A stretch of DNA of 64,000 bases from Maribacter sp044594925 (lineage in GTDB: Bacteria > Bacteroidota > Bacteroidia > Flavobacteriales > Flavobacteriaceae), in assembly GCF_044594925.1 (NCBI RefSeq), contig NZ_CP138991.1:124001-188000 (forward strand), in the 5' to 3' direction. This document shows, piece after piece, positions 9,202 to 15,603 of the stretch. A model generated the notes under the pieces. It was not told the origin of the DNA and ran no database searches. It was given only the letters and a program-made list of their open reading frames with translations. The position numbers and the translations under genes were made by a program. Every line of letters begins with the position of its first letter. Positions within the stretch are counted from its first letter, which is position 1.

Positions 9202-9537
9202 ATGGCAGATTTACATGTATCGGAAATAACACTGCGCGTAGGATTAGATGATAACCGAGTTCCGGAGAAACTTTCATGGTCGGCACAAGATGGGGGTATT
9301 GATAATGAAGAAGCAAAAGCGATGTTACTTTCCGTTTGGGATAGTAAAAACCAAGAATCGCTTAAAATAGATTTATGGACAAAGGATATGCCCGTAGATG
9401 AAATGAAAACTTTTTTCCATCAGACCTTGGTTTCTTTGACCGATACTTTTATGAAGGCCACGCAAGATGAAAAGATGACCGCTACCATGAAGGATTTCTG
9501 CGATTATTTTGCCGAAAAATTAGAGTTAAAAGAATAA
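9202..9537 (+). CDS. gldC: Gliding motility protein GldC
   Basis: A 111-residue soluble protein required for full gliding in Flavobacterium johnsoniae. No signal peptide is seen and the expected location is cytoplasmic. Recognised from the N-terminal segment SEITLRVGLDDNRVPEKLSW and the acidic C-terminal helix ending DYFAEKLELKE, and from its position directly after gldB with no gap, the standard order in the family. Its biochemical role is unknown. Its presence supports a gliding lifestyle for the host, together with PorT at 57545. Confidence 0.92.
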   Translation: MADLHVSEITLRVGLDDNRVPEKLSWSAQDGGIDNEEAKAMLLSVWDSKNQESLKIDLWTKDMPVDEMKTFFHQTLVSLTDTFMKATQDEKMTATMKDFCDYFAEKLELKE

Positions 9538-9632
9538 CCATCTTTAAGGCTGTCCCATTAGCGCGGGTAAACATCTTTTGCTTATTTTCTTGGATTCTCT
9601 TTTTTAATAAGTCAACGTGCTCCTTATTAGGT

Positions 9633-10220
9633 TCAATTTTTTATTCCCGCTGTAATAGCAATAGGTAAATCATTTTCTTTGGGCGGAATAGGGCAGGAGT
9701 AAGCGCTGCTATACGCGCAATAAGGATTATAGGCTTTATTGAAATCAATAACGATAATATCTCCCTCGGGGATTTCCAAATCAATATACCTGCCACCGGT
9801 ATAGGAGCTAATGCCATTGGTGGCATCGGTAAAAGGCAGAAACAGGCGCTTCTTAAATTTCTCTTTTGTTCTTAGGCTGTGGCTTTGATAAATATTCAGC
9901 TGATACTCTTGCTTGTGGATTACAAAGGTAGCAATGCCATATACCTCGTAGGTTGGTTGTCTACTCGTGGTAGTTTTCATCTGAAACGGAACGGCATTGA
10001 GTATTCTTTGAAATTTAGCCTTTATTTTAAAGGTTTCGTCAATAGGGAAAAACGTATGTCCAGCGAAGTTTTTGAGATCTGTATTTGATAATGGAGATTT
10101 ATCGGGGTCTTTATATTCTTGGGTAAGATGCTGTTGAAATTCTAAGATACTATCCCTGTGTAATTGAGACTGAAGGGTTACGAAGTGAAATAAAATACAA
10201 AGGAATAAAAGTTTTCTCAT
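9633..10220 (-). CDS. Secreted DUF1684 family protein
   Basis: A DUF1684 protein of about 195 residues when started at the ATG at 10220, which places a signal peptide (MRKLLFLCILFHFVTLQSQ) at the N-terminus. An ATG 30 bases upstream would only add a polar extension. The family hallmark is visible near the C-terminus: DFNKAYNPYCAYS followed by YSCPIPPKENDLP. DUF1684 proteins are secreted or periplasmic, with unknown function; the conserved Asn, Tyr, Cys and Pro residues suggest a binding pocket. The gene is convergent with gldC and separated from it by about 95 bases. Confidence 0.8.
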   Translation of the reverse strand: MRKLLFLCILFHFVTLQSQLHRDSILEFQQHLTQEYKDPDKSPLSNTDLKNFAGHTFFPIDETFKIKAKFQRILNAVPFQMKTTTSRQPTYEVYGIATFVIHKQEYQLNIYQSHSLRTKEKFKKRLFLPFTDATNGISSYTGGRYIDLEIPEGDIIVIDFNKAYNPYCAYSSAYSCPIPPKENDLPIAITAGIKN

Positions 10221-10295
10221 GGGCCTAGGTACCAGTTTGTAATTATGCAATTAAGGTCAATTTTTTCTAAAGTAGTCGTAAAAAATATCTTTTAC

Positions 10296-10667
10296 TTAGC
10301 CTTGTCTTAGAATTTTTTCCATTTTACGACCTTTGGCCAATTCATCAATAAGTTTTTCCATACGTCTACAATTTTTATACAATTCAAATTCATCAGCTAT
10401 TTCTTCAATGCGATAACCACAGACCACACCTTTGATCAAGTCTGCGTTTGGATGCATTTGCGCTCTTTCAAAAAAGGTCCTAAACGTTACCTTTTCATCA
10501 ATTAGCGTTTGTAAGGTATCTTGGTCAAAGCCGGTTAACCATGTAATGACTTGGTCCAGTTCTTCTTTTGTTCTACCATTTTTCTCTAGTCTATTCAGGT
10601 AAAGTGGATATATGGATGCAAAGATCATGTTCGCCACTTTCTCGTTTTTTTCGACTGTAACCTTCAT
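10296..10667 (-). CDS. DUF2200 domain protein
   Basis: A small soluble protein of 123 residues matching the DUF2200 family: ASIYPLYLNRLEKNGRTKEE near the N-terminus, then ITWLTGFD, NADLIKGVVCGYRIEEI and the final MEKLIDELAKGRKMEKILR. DUF2200 proteins are widespread small alpha-helical proteins of unknown function. No signal or membrane segment is present. It is the last ordinary gene before the accessory array. The sequence downstream of its start, 10668-10763, contains an arm of an array separator repeat. Confidence 0.85.
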   Translation of the reverse strand: MKVTVEKNEKVANMIFASIYPLYLNRLEKNGRTKEELDQVITWLTGFDQDTLQTLIDEKVTFRTFFERAQMHPNADLIKGVVCGYRIEEIADEFELYKNCRRMEKLIDELAKGRKMEKILRQG

Positions 10668-10732
10668 AACGTTTCGTTGAATTGATATTTACCGTTTAAG
10701 ATACTAAATTTTAAGAAGTAGGGGAGAAAGGC

Positions 10733-10756
10733 GCCATTACTTAGAGCTATTGTAAC
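10733..10756. repeat. Half separator repeat marking the left edge of the accessory array
   Basis: The sequence GCCATTACTTAGAGCTATTG closely resembles the right arm of the separator at 16804-16832 (GCAATTACTTATAGCCATTG). No partner left arm is recognised, so this appears to be a residual half. Confidence 0.45.
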
Positions 10757-10763
10757 GATTTTG

Positions 10764-11528
10764 TTATTTACACTTTTTAGCTTTTAAAAGTTCTGTAGGT
10801 TCTTGCATTTCCTTTTTCAGATTAGATAAATGTTGTTTTTGTCTAATATACATGGCAACTAGAAATACAAGATTGTCCTGGAACTTTAAAAATGTTTTAT
10901 CATTTTTATTGTTTGTCCAATCGTTATTTGGCAAAAATTGAACAATCTCTTCTCCAAGTTCTTTCTTTAAATAGTTGAATTCTTGCATTCCAAATTCCGT
11001 TGTTGACTCATAATTAATCATCCTCTTATTGAGTTCGGTACGATTTTCTTGTAGTAAATCCAATGTGTTCTCCAAAAAAGCATTGTATTCAATAAGTTTA
11101 TTTTTCAATTGGATATCTGTAATCAATTTTAAATTTCCCGATGAAGTTAAATCTTCGAAGGCAATATTACTTGGTACAAAAACATTTTGTCTTAAGGTAA
11201 TTAAAAAGTCATTTAGAATTTCACTTTTATTATTGGGTGTTTTATTTAAATCTACTATAATTTTTTTGCTGATTTCAATCCTGTTAGTAATTCCCTCAAG
11301 TGATTCATTAACTAACTTTTCGGTTATTTTAAAGTCATCTAAAATTCTACAGTAATAATCCGCTTCGTCAATTTTGTTCTTTCGGTCTTCGTTCCAGTTA
11401 TTAATTTGTAGCGCAATCAAAATTCCAATAACCACAAGGATAATTTCTCCAAAAGCATATTTTAAATACTTTCCAGTTTTTCCCTCTGAAAGCAAATTTT
11501 GTCTAATTTTTCTAAAGAATTCTATCAT
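10764..11528 (-). CDS. DUF6090 family membrane protein
   Basis: A 254-residue protein with the characteristic N-terminus of the DUF6090 family: IRQNLLSEGKTGKYLKYAFG followed at once by one hydrophobic span EIILVVIGILIALQINNWNE (about residues 28-47). The rest is a helical, Lys/Glu/Asn-rich domain without recognised catalytic motifs. These proteins are abundant, often in many copies, in Flavobacteriaceae and lack a known function. It is the first gene of the accessory array (reading from the left) and has separator repeats on both sides. Base composition is more AT-rich than the neighbouring housekeeping genes. Confidence 0.8.
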   Translation of the reverse strand: MIEFFRKIRQNLLSEGKTGKYLKYAFGEIILVVIGILIALQINNWNEDRKNKIDEADYYCRILDDFKITEKLVNESLEGITNRIEISKKIIVDLNKTPNNKSEILNDFLITLRQNVFVPSNIAFEDLTSSGNLKLITDIQLKNKLIEYNAFLENTLDLLQENRTELNKRMINYESTTEFGMQEFNYLKKELGEEIVQFLPNNDWTNNKNDKTFLKFQDNLVFLVAMYIRQKQHLSNLKKEMQEPTELLKAKKCK

Positions 11529-11553
11529 TGGTTAGTGGGTTAGTCATAATAAA

Positions 11554-11689
11554 GCACAACGGTTTACATTTGGCTTGTGGCGGTTTCGAAGCACTTTCCT
11601 GTCCACCGAAACCAAAGCTGGCTACGGAGCGAAAACCTTGGTGGTAGCCGTTCCCCGTCATAAGCTATATGCTTTATTGTAAAACGTTT
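11554..11689. repeat. Array separator: imperfect inverted repeat
   Basis: Left arm begins GCACAACGGTTTACA (11554-11568). The right arm ends TTGTAAAACGTT near 11688; its complement AACGTTTTACAA matches the left arm. An inner GGCTAC/GTAGCC pair adds a smaller hairpin. It separates the DUF6090 and VOC genes and holds no gene. Confidence 0.65.
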
Positions 11690-11693
11690 TTAT

Positions 11694-12341
11694 TCAGTAT
11701 TTTAAAGTTAAATTCAGTTCGTTAAATTTCATTTCTTTCTTTTGATTTTTATTATCAAATTCAAGGGTCAAATGATTTCGTTGTCCATTTTTGAAATCAA
11801 TAATTTCACTATTCCCAAAATAGGTCTTAAATAGTTTTTCTTCTTTGTTTAATGGTATTTCAAATTCCGTATGGGTTAATTTTCGTATTCCATTATTGTG
11901 ATTTATTGGTTCATTGTGGGCTATTTTTTCGTCACGATATGGAAGTCTGAAAGTCCAAGGTAAATTTGGATTGTTTTCGTTTGTAATTATGTCAATTGAC
12001 ATTCCTTTTGGAAAATAATTCGGCTGATAAATCTGGCTTTGCTCAAAAAGCTTTTCTGTCAATTTTGAGTTGACTAAACACAAGCCAAAAGGTGAGAAAT
12101 CATTTTTATCAAATTGTGAACGTTCCCAAAGTTTGGTTTTGGAAGTCAATTCGCTTCTAATTTCACTTTCGTCAATGACCCATAAAATTTCAAGAAAAAA
12201 ATTTTCAAAATAAAATTTTCGGTTCGTTGTCCCTTGTCCTGGATGAATGCGACTACTTCCTTCAGTTAAACCAAACTCAATCAATTTAGCGGCTTCTTTT
12301 CCGCCATTTTTGGAAAATATAAATATGTGGTCTATTTCCAT
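11694..12341 (-). CDS. VOC (glyoxalase-like) family protein
   Basis: A 215-residue soluble protein starting MEIDHIFIFSKNGGKEAAKL, the typical first beta-strand and helix of vicinal-oxygen-chelate proteins of the glyoxalase-like type. His4 could be a metal ligand; a second region, LTHTEFEIPLNKEEKLFKTY, resembles the repeated half-motif. The family includes glyoxalases, dioxygenases and resistance proteins, so no substrate can be assigned. It is one of the minus-strand genes of the accessory array, flanked by separators at 11554-11689 and 12362-12560, and AT-rich compared with the core genes. Confidence 0.7.
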   Translation of the reverse strand: MEIDHIFIFSKNGGKEAAKLIEFGLTEGSSRIHPGQGTTNRKFYFENFFLEILWVIDESEIRSELTSKTKLWERSQFDKNDFSPFGLCLVNSKLTEKLFEQSQIYQPNYFPKGMSIDIITNENNPNLPWTFRLPYRDEKIAHNEPINHNNGIRKLTHTEFEIPLNKEEKLFKTYFGNSEIIDFKNGQRNHLTLEFDNKNQKKEMKFNELNLTLKY

Positions 12342-12361
12342 ATTCGTTGGTTAGTTCAAAT

Positions 12362-12560
12362 GTTGCACAACGGTCGGGCTATGAACAGCACGGGAGCAAA
12401 CTAGCGTTTGCTTTCCGCCACGGACATAGCGAAATCTTATTGTTTTGATTTATTTTTTCTTGTCCAGAGCAAAATCCCAAAGATTTTGCGACTTCATAAA
12501 AATACACAAACCATTCGTTTAAGCCCGAAGCCCGTATTGTTTATAGGTTTTGTTGGTAAC
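12362..12560. repeat. Array separator: long imperfect inverted repeat
   Basis: The left arm starts GTTGCACAACGG and contains CTATGAACAGCACGGG. The complement of the right arm starts GTTACCAACA and contains CTATAAACAATACGGG (13 of 16 identical). A perfect inner hairpin GCAAAATC/GATTTTGC lies at 12468-12488. No credible gene is inside. Confidence 0.75.
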
Positions 12561-12578
12561 AGTATTTTTGCGCACAGT

Positions 12579-12866
12579 TTAAGGCATATTTTTCAAATCC
12601 TGTTTTCCGACAATCGCCATTATGTCAACAGTATCATTATTGACTTTGTAGTAAATACTGTCCGAACCGCAAACACATCTCCGATACCCTTTTCTTATGT
12701 ATTCTATAGATTCAAATGAGTAAGGACTTTTCGCTATAATGTCAAAATATTCAAAAAACGTTTCAAAATATTTGTCCGCTTGTTGAGTTCCAAATTTTTT
12801 AGCTCCGTAGCAGTGAATACGAATGAGGTCATCTTTAGCGTCGTTGCTTAATCTATACTTAGTCAT
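12579..12866 (-). CDS. RelE/ParE-type toxin of a toxin-antitoxin pair
   Basis: A 95-residue basic protein with the RelE/ParE fold signature: MTKYRLSNDAKDDLIRIHCY at the N-terminus, an internal GTQQADKYFETFFEYFDIIA helix pair and the C-terminal GYRRCVCGSDSIYYKVN strand segment common to ParE toxins. ParE proteins poison DNA gyrase, whereas RelE proteins cleave mRNA on ribosomes. The ParD-like partner and the sequence pattern favour ParE. The toxin overlaps the upstream antitoxin gene by 8 bases, as expected for translational coupling. The pair occupies one unit of the accessory array, a position where toxin-antitoxin pairs would stabilise the array. Confidence 0.85.
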   Translation of the reverse strand: MTKYRLSNDAKDDLIRIHCYGAKKFGTQQADKYFETFFEYFDIIAKSPYSFESIEYIRKGYRRCVCGSDSIYYKVNNDTVDIMAIVGKQDLKNMP

Positions 12867-13098
12867 TAAGTTTAGACTTGGATTGTGCTAAGATTTCTTC
12901 TTTACTATCAGTAGTAAATCCACTATTTTCAGACTTTTCTAATTTAGTTCTAATCCAGTCAATTTCGACTTGTTGATTTCTTGCCTGACGAATTAAGTCA
13001 TTAACAAGTTCACTCTTACTTGAATATTCTTGATTGTCAACTTGCGCCTTTAACCACTCATCATTAGGTGGTGTGAAAGATATGCTCTGTCTAGCCAT
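12859..13098 (-). CDS. ParD-like ribbon-helix-helix antitoxin
   Basis: A 79-residue protein starting MARQSISFTPPNDEWLKAQV, the ParD/CC2985-type ribbon-helix-helix pattern in which the N-terminal strand contacts DNA. The helical middle contains SSKSELVNDLIRQARNQQ. The C-terminal half is charged and probably wraps the toxin. It precedes and overlaps the toxin gene, and such antitoxins usually repress the shared promoter. The separator at 13162-13232 lies just upstream of its start. Confidence 0.85.
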   Translation of the reverse strand: MARQSISFTPPNDEWLKAQVDNQEYSSKSELVNDLIRQARNQQVEIDWIRTKLEKSENSGFTTDSKEEILAQSKSKLND

Positions 13099-13161
13099 GT
13101 GAAATATATTTTGATGCTAATTTACACCAAAAACGAACCAATTCCAAATTTTTTTAATATT

Positions 13162-13232
13162 GTTGCCAACGGTTTGGGTATTTGTATCGTTCGTCATAGA
13201 CGTATGATATCAATACCCTTGTTGTGTGCAGT
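13162..13232. repeat. Array separator: short hairpin form
   Basis: Left arm GTTGCCAACGG with GGGTATTTGTATC; right arm GATATCAATACCC followed by TTGTTGTGTGCAG. It is a compact version (about 70 bases) of the longer separators. Its right end merges with the 413-bp repeat. Confidence 0.65.
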
Positions 13233-13633
13233 AAATATAGCGCATTGCCATGAAGCCTTCAAATGGCATATGCGCCCCTGTTTACGGAGTCACTTCTCTT
13301 CAACGGTATAATGGGAACAACAGGACCATTGCTTTTTTGAGGGCGCCTTTCCAATGGAATATATACCCGTATATGTTCTCGTTGGGTAAGGGTCAAGGTC
13401 ACGGGAACGAAAAAAAAGATGCCGGAAAACTTGATTTTCCGAAAAAAATCAACTTCCTTCAAACAAGTTTTTATACGAAACCTCGTATTTGATAGTGTAA
13501 CTCTCATACGATTTATCGAAAAACTTGATCCCCTGGAACTCCAGGGTCCAACATCCTTTTTTACCTTCTCCTTAAAAAGACCTTAGCAAAAAAGCAATGA
13601 CCTTTCCCAAGAGAAGTTATTGCACAGCAACGT
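13221..13633. repeat. 413-bp dispersed repeat, copy 1: array unit without a gene
   Basis: Almost the same sequence as 18753-19165, with equal length. The half from about 13465 to 13633 is nearly identical between copies; the first half has scattered changes and small compensating indels. It contains hairpins ATACGA/TCGTAT (near 13480) and CCCTGGA/TCCAGGG (near 13535). Reading frames here (for example 82 codons on the minus strand) are broken by stops in the other copy, so no protein is supported. It lies between separators like the gene-carrying units and may encode a structured RNA or be a decayed gene. Confidence 0.8.
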
Positions 13634-13760
13634 TTATGTATATGGTTTGTTGCGTGTTTAAACACCTAATTTAGCAAACATTAAACGAATAGAAAATCCG
13701 TGAGGATTTTCGTAAGTAAGCCTTTACTAGCAATGAATTATATACTTTGTTGCCACACGT
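13622..13760. repeat. Array separator with internal hairpins
   Basis: The left arm starts GCACAGCAACG and runs into TATGTATATGG. The complement of the right arm reads GGCAACAAAGTATATAATTC. An internal perfect hairpin GAAAATCC/GGATTTTC lies at 13692-13711. It separates repeat copy 1 from the CPBP gene. Confidence 0.65.
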
Positions 13761-13769
13761 TTTTTTAAC

Positions 13770-14507
13770 TTACCATTCTTTTTTCTTTATGTCTAAAAAC
13801 TTAATTGATTTTTTAATTCCATACTTATTTGCCAATAAAAATATAATTATGATAATCAGAATTCTACATATAATTCCGAAAACACTTCCCTCAGGTCCTA
13901 TATATCCACCATTCCAAATCCAATTATCCTCAATATTAAGATTAAAATAGCCATTTGAAATTCCTTTACTTACTGGAAAACCAAATATTGCTCCTTGAAA
14001 ATAATTCCAAGTAAAGTGTAAACCGGTAGCAGCCCATATTGATTTAAATTTAAGGAATGTTAATCCGTACATTAATCCAGCAATAAAATAGCTCGAAAAA
14101 CTAATTAAATTCATTGGTGAGTGGGCCAAACAAAAAATCACAGAACTTAAGCTCAATGCAATTAATTTATTTCCTGAAAGATAAATTATTGCTATAAAAA
14201 CAAAAACCCGAAAAAAAACTTCTTGACCAAATGCACTTATGAAATCTTTCGGAATTTGTTTGATACTTGAAATCCAATTGTTAGTTGATTCAATTTGTAC
14301 AAATCCTAGTTGTTTATTAGTTAAGAAAATAAGAAACATTATAGCCGCTCCTGCAAGTCCCATAATATGAAACCCTAGCAAGGTTTCTCTGTCAATTTGA
14401 AAGTTGGTCAATTCAACTAATCTTGTTCTTTGTTTTATAGAATAAAAGATTCCAATTACGGAAAGTACAAGAAAAAGTAGTACGTTGATTGAAATTATAA
14501 AATCCAT
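13770..14507 (-). CDS. CPBP-family intramembrane protease
   Basis: A 245-residue protein with about seven hydrophobic segments. The CPBP (CAAX protease and bacteriocin-processing) motifs are present: Q95-E96-V-F-F-R100 (motif 1, normally E-E-x3-R), F125-C-L-A-H129 (motif 2) and H164-F-T-W-N168 (motif 3). The first Glu of motif 1 is Gln, which may reduce activity or define a variant. Family members cleave within membranes, mature prenylated proteins or confer bacteriocin immunity. In an accessory array an immunity role is plausible, but this is inferred from context. The gene is minus-strand and AT-rich like its array neighbours. Confidence 0.8.
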   Translation of the reverse strand: MDFIISINVLLFLVLSVIGIFYSIKQRTRLVELTNFQIDRETLLGFHIMGLAGAAIMFLIFLTNKQLGFVQIESTNNWISSIKQIPKDFISAFGQEVFFRVFVFIAIIYLSGNKLIALSLSSVIFCLAHSPMNLISFSSYFIAGLMYGLTFLKFKSIWAATGLHFTWNYFQGAIFGFPVSKGISNGYFNLNIEDNWIWNGGYIGPEGSVFGIICRILIIIIIFLLANKYGIKKSIKFLDIKKKEW

Positions 14508-14532
14508 TTAAATTAGGTTGATTTTCAAAATG

Positions 14533-14563
14533 TTTGGCAACGGTTGAGCTAAGCTTACATAGT
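14533..14563. repeat. Array separator, left arm only
   Basis: TTTGGCAACGGTTGAGCTAAGC matches the left-arm pattern (CAACGG, then GCTAAG). No right arm follows before the next gene ends at 14571, so the separator is truncated or has been partly replaced. Confidence 0.55.
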
Positions 14564-14570
14564 ACTTTTT

Positions 14571-15221
14571 TTAGGTCATCTCTGATTTATATTGCTCCGT
14601 TAGAAGCTCCATTTCAATCCAATGAACTGATACATCTATTAATTTTTTCAAATCACTAACGTCCTTTGTTTCCCATTTTCTAACGTAATGTGTTTCGTCA
14701 TTACCTAACCATGCTGCTCTTTCTGCAATATCCTTTAAATTTTGGTTATCTACATCTTGTTTTATGCACTTGCCAAGAAATTTATCCTTAATCTTTGTTT
14801 CCTTATCTGGAAATTTCTTGATGAGATAGTCCTTAATTAAAAACTCAAGTGCTTTACGATAACCAATTCCTGATATATGTTCAAGGTTATAGAATTCACT
14901 AGTCAAAGCTTGATTATATATTTCGCTGAAATTTGGGGATAACTCTATGATATTATCAGAAAAATTCCTCGGTTCATGTATTCCGATTGAGGTACCTATT
15001 AATCGATAAGGGTTGTCAGATTTATAAATTCCTATGAACATTTTCTGGCAATCTTCGCTAGAACATCTATAGATAATTTCCAATCCATTCTTACCATGAT
15101 ATGCGCTATATCTTCTAGGTGTAATTTTGTCGTGACAAAAAGGGCATTTATTCGGTTCCTTATCAAAGGCTACCGAGGGGTTTTGTCCGTTAAAATGAAA
15201 TGATTTTATTGATGTTCCCAT
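14571..15221 (-). CDS. DUF4145-like protein with N-terminal zinc ribbon
   Basis: A 216-residue soluble protein. The N-terminal part has a zinc ribbon with C-P-F-C-H (NKCPFCHD) and C-S-S-E-D-C (YRCSSEDC). The rest matches the DUF4145 layout, with ALEFLIKDYLIKKFPDKE and a C-terminal RAAWLGNDETHYVRKWE segment. DUF4145 domains occur in proteins linked to restriction-modification and other defence genes, and in many stand-alone proteins; the function is unknown. It is the last array gene before the IS110 element. Its start at 15221 lies only about 15 bases from the separator arm at 15236. Confidence 0.75.
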   Translation of the reverse strand: MGTSIKSFHFNGQNPSVAFDKEPNKCPFCHDKITPRRYSAYHGKNGLEIIYRCSSEDCQKMFIGIYKSDNPYRLIGTSIGIHEPRNFSDNIIELSPNFSEIYNQALTSEFYNLEHISGIGYRKALEFLIKDYLIKKFPDKETKIKDKFLGKCIKQDVDNQNLKDIAERAAWLGNDETHYVRKWETKDVSDLKKLIDVSVHWIEMELLTEQYKSEMT

Positions 15222-15298
15222 ATTTTTTGGTATTACCTACAACGGTCTCGGCTCGTATGTTTGTTTCTTAGGTTGAAGATAAGATATTTAGGATAATC

Positions 15299-15389
15299 CA
15301 TTAGCTTAAAGGGAAGTGTGGTTTCGTGTTTCGGCCAGATACTTAAAATGGATATCGTTGCTTAGGTCTACACACTTCCCAAGCTAATG
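15299..15389 (+). ncRNA. Additional target-loop-like stem-loop upstream of the bridge RNA
   Basis: The outer stem pairs CATTAGCTT + GGGAAGTGTG (15299-15307, 15311-15320) with CACACTTCCC + AAGCTAATG (15371-15389), leaving a 3-nt bulge. The internal loop is homologous to the target loop downstream: CGGCCAGATAC...GATATCGTT versus CGGCTAGATAC...GATATCGTT. Candidate guides are TGTTTCGGCC (15327-15336) and TTGCTTAG (15358-15365). They do not match this insertion site. Expression and function are unknown. Confidence 0.6.
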
Positions 15390-15414
15390 TTTTAAAACAT
15401 TAGCTTGGGAAGTG
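15373..15414. repeat. Perfect 42-bp palindrome inside the IS110 left end
   Basis: CACTTCCCAAGCTAATGTTTT (written as 21 bases: 15373-15393) is followed by its exact complement in reverse, with centre TTTTAAAA. Its left half also forms the 3' side of the upstream stem-loop (15299-15389), so the two structures exclude each other. This suggests an RNA switch, an attenuator or a duplication scar. Confidence 0.85.
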
Positions 15415-15420
15415 AACAAA

Positions 15421-15580
15421 AGCTAGAATAGAAGGGACAGAGAGGTCTCGGCTAGATACACTTAAGGTGATATCGTTTCATAGAAATCCCGCCCTTCTAT
15501 AGTTTTCTTGGAATCCGGACAGTACCTAGACCCTATTTTACAGAGGTCGAATCAAATGCGAGCAAGGATGATAAAGAAGG
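15421..15580 (+). ncRNA. Predicted IS110 bridge RNA with target-binding and donor-binding loops
   Basis: Target-binding loop: stem ATAGAAGGG (15428-15436) with CCCTTCTAT (15492-15500). Its left guide GGTCTCGGCT (15444-15453) is identical to the left target flank at 15244-15253. Its right guide TCATAG (15478-15483) is complementary to CTATGA at the right flank, 16714-16719. Donor-binding loop: short stem ATCC/GGAT (about 15513-15569) with inner GACC/GGTC. Its left guide ACAGTACCT (15519-15527) equals the right end of the element at 16707-16715. Its right guide ATGCGAG (15556-15562) pairs with the left end CTCGTAT (15252-15258) through one G-T wobble. The order target loop then donor loop, upstream of the recombinase gene, is that of IS621. 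The exact ends are uncertain. Confidence 0.85.
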
Positions 15581-15603
15581 TTATAGCTTAAAAAAATAAT
15601 GTT

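Noticed and set aside
12408..12719. 103-codon plus-strand frame between VOC and toxin genes
   Set aside because: It runs across the separator and into the antisense of the toxin gene and has no protein-like pattern.
13250..13507. Open frames of 80-82 codons on both strands inside the 413-bp repeat
   Set aside because: Both frames are broken by stop codons in the second copy of the repeat (18753-19165), so coding is not conserved.
15254..15603. Hairpins upstream of the IS110 gene as simple terminators blocking read-through
   Set aside because: The stems have no T-runs and their loops contain guides matching the flanks and ends of the element, which a terminator would not.
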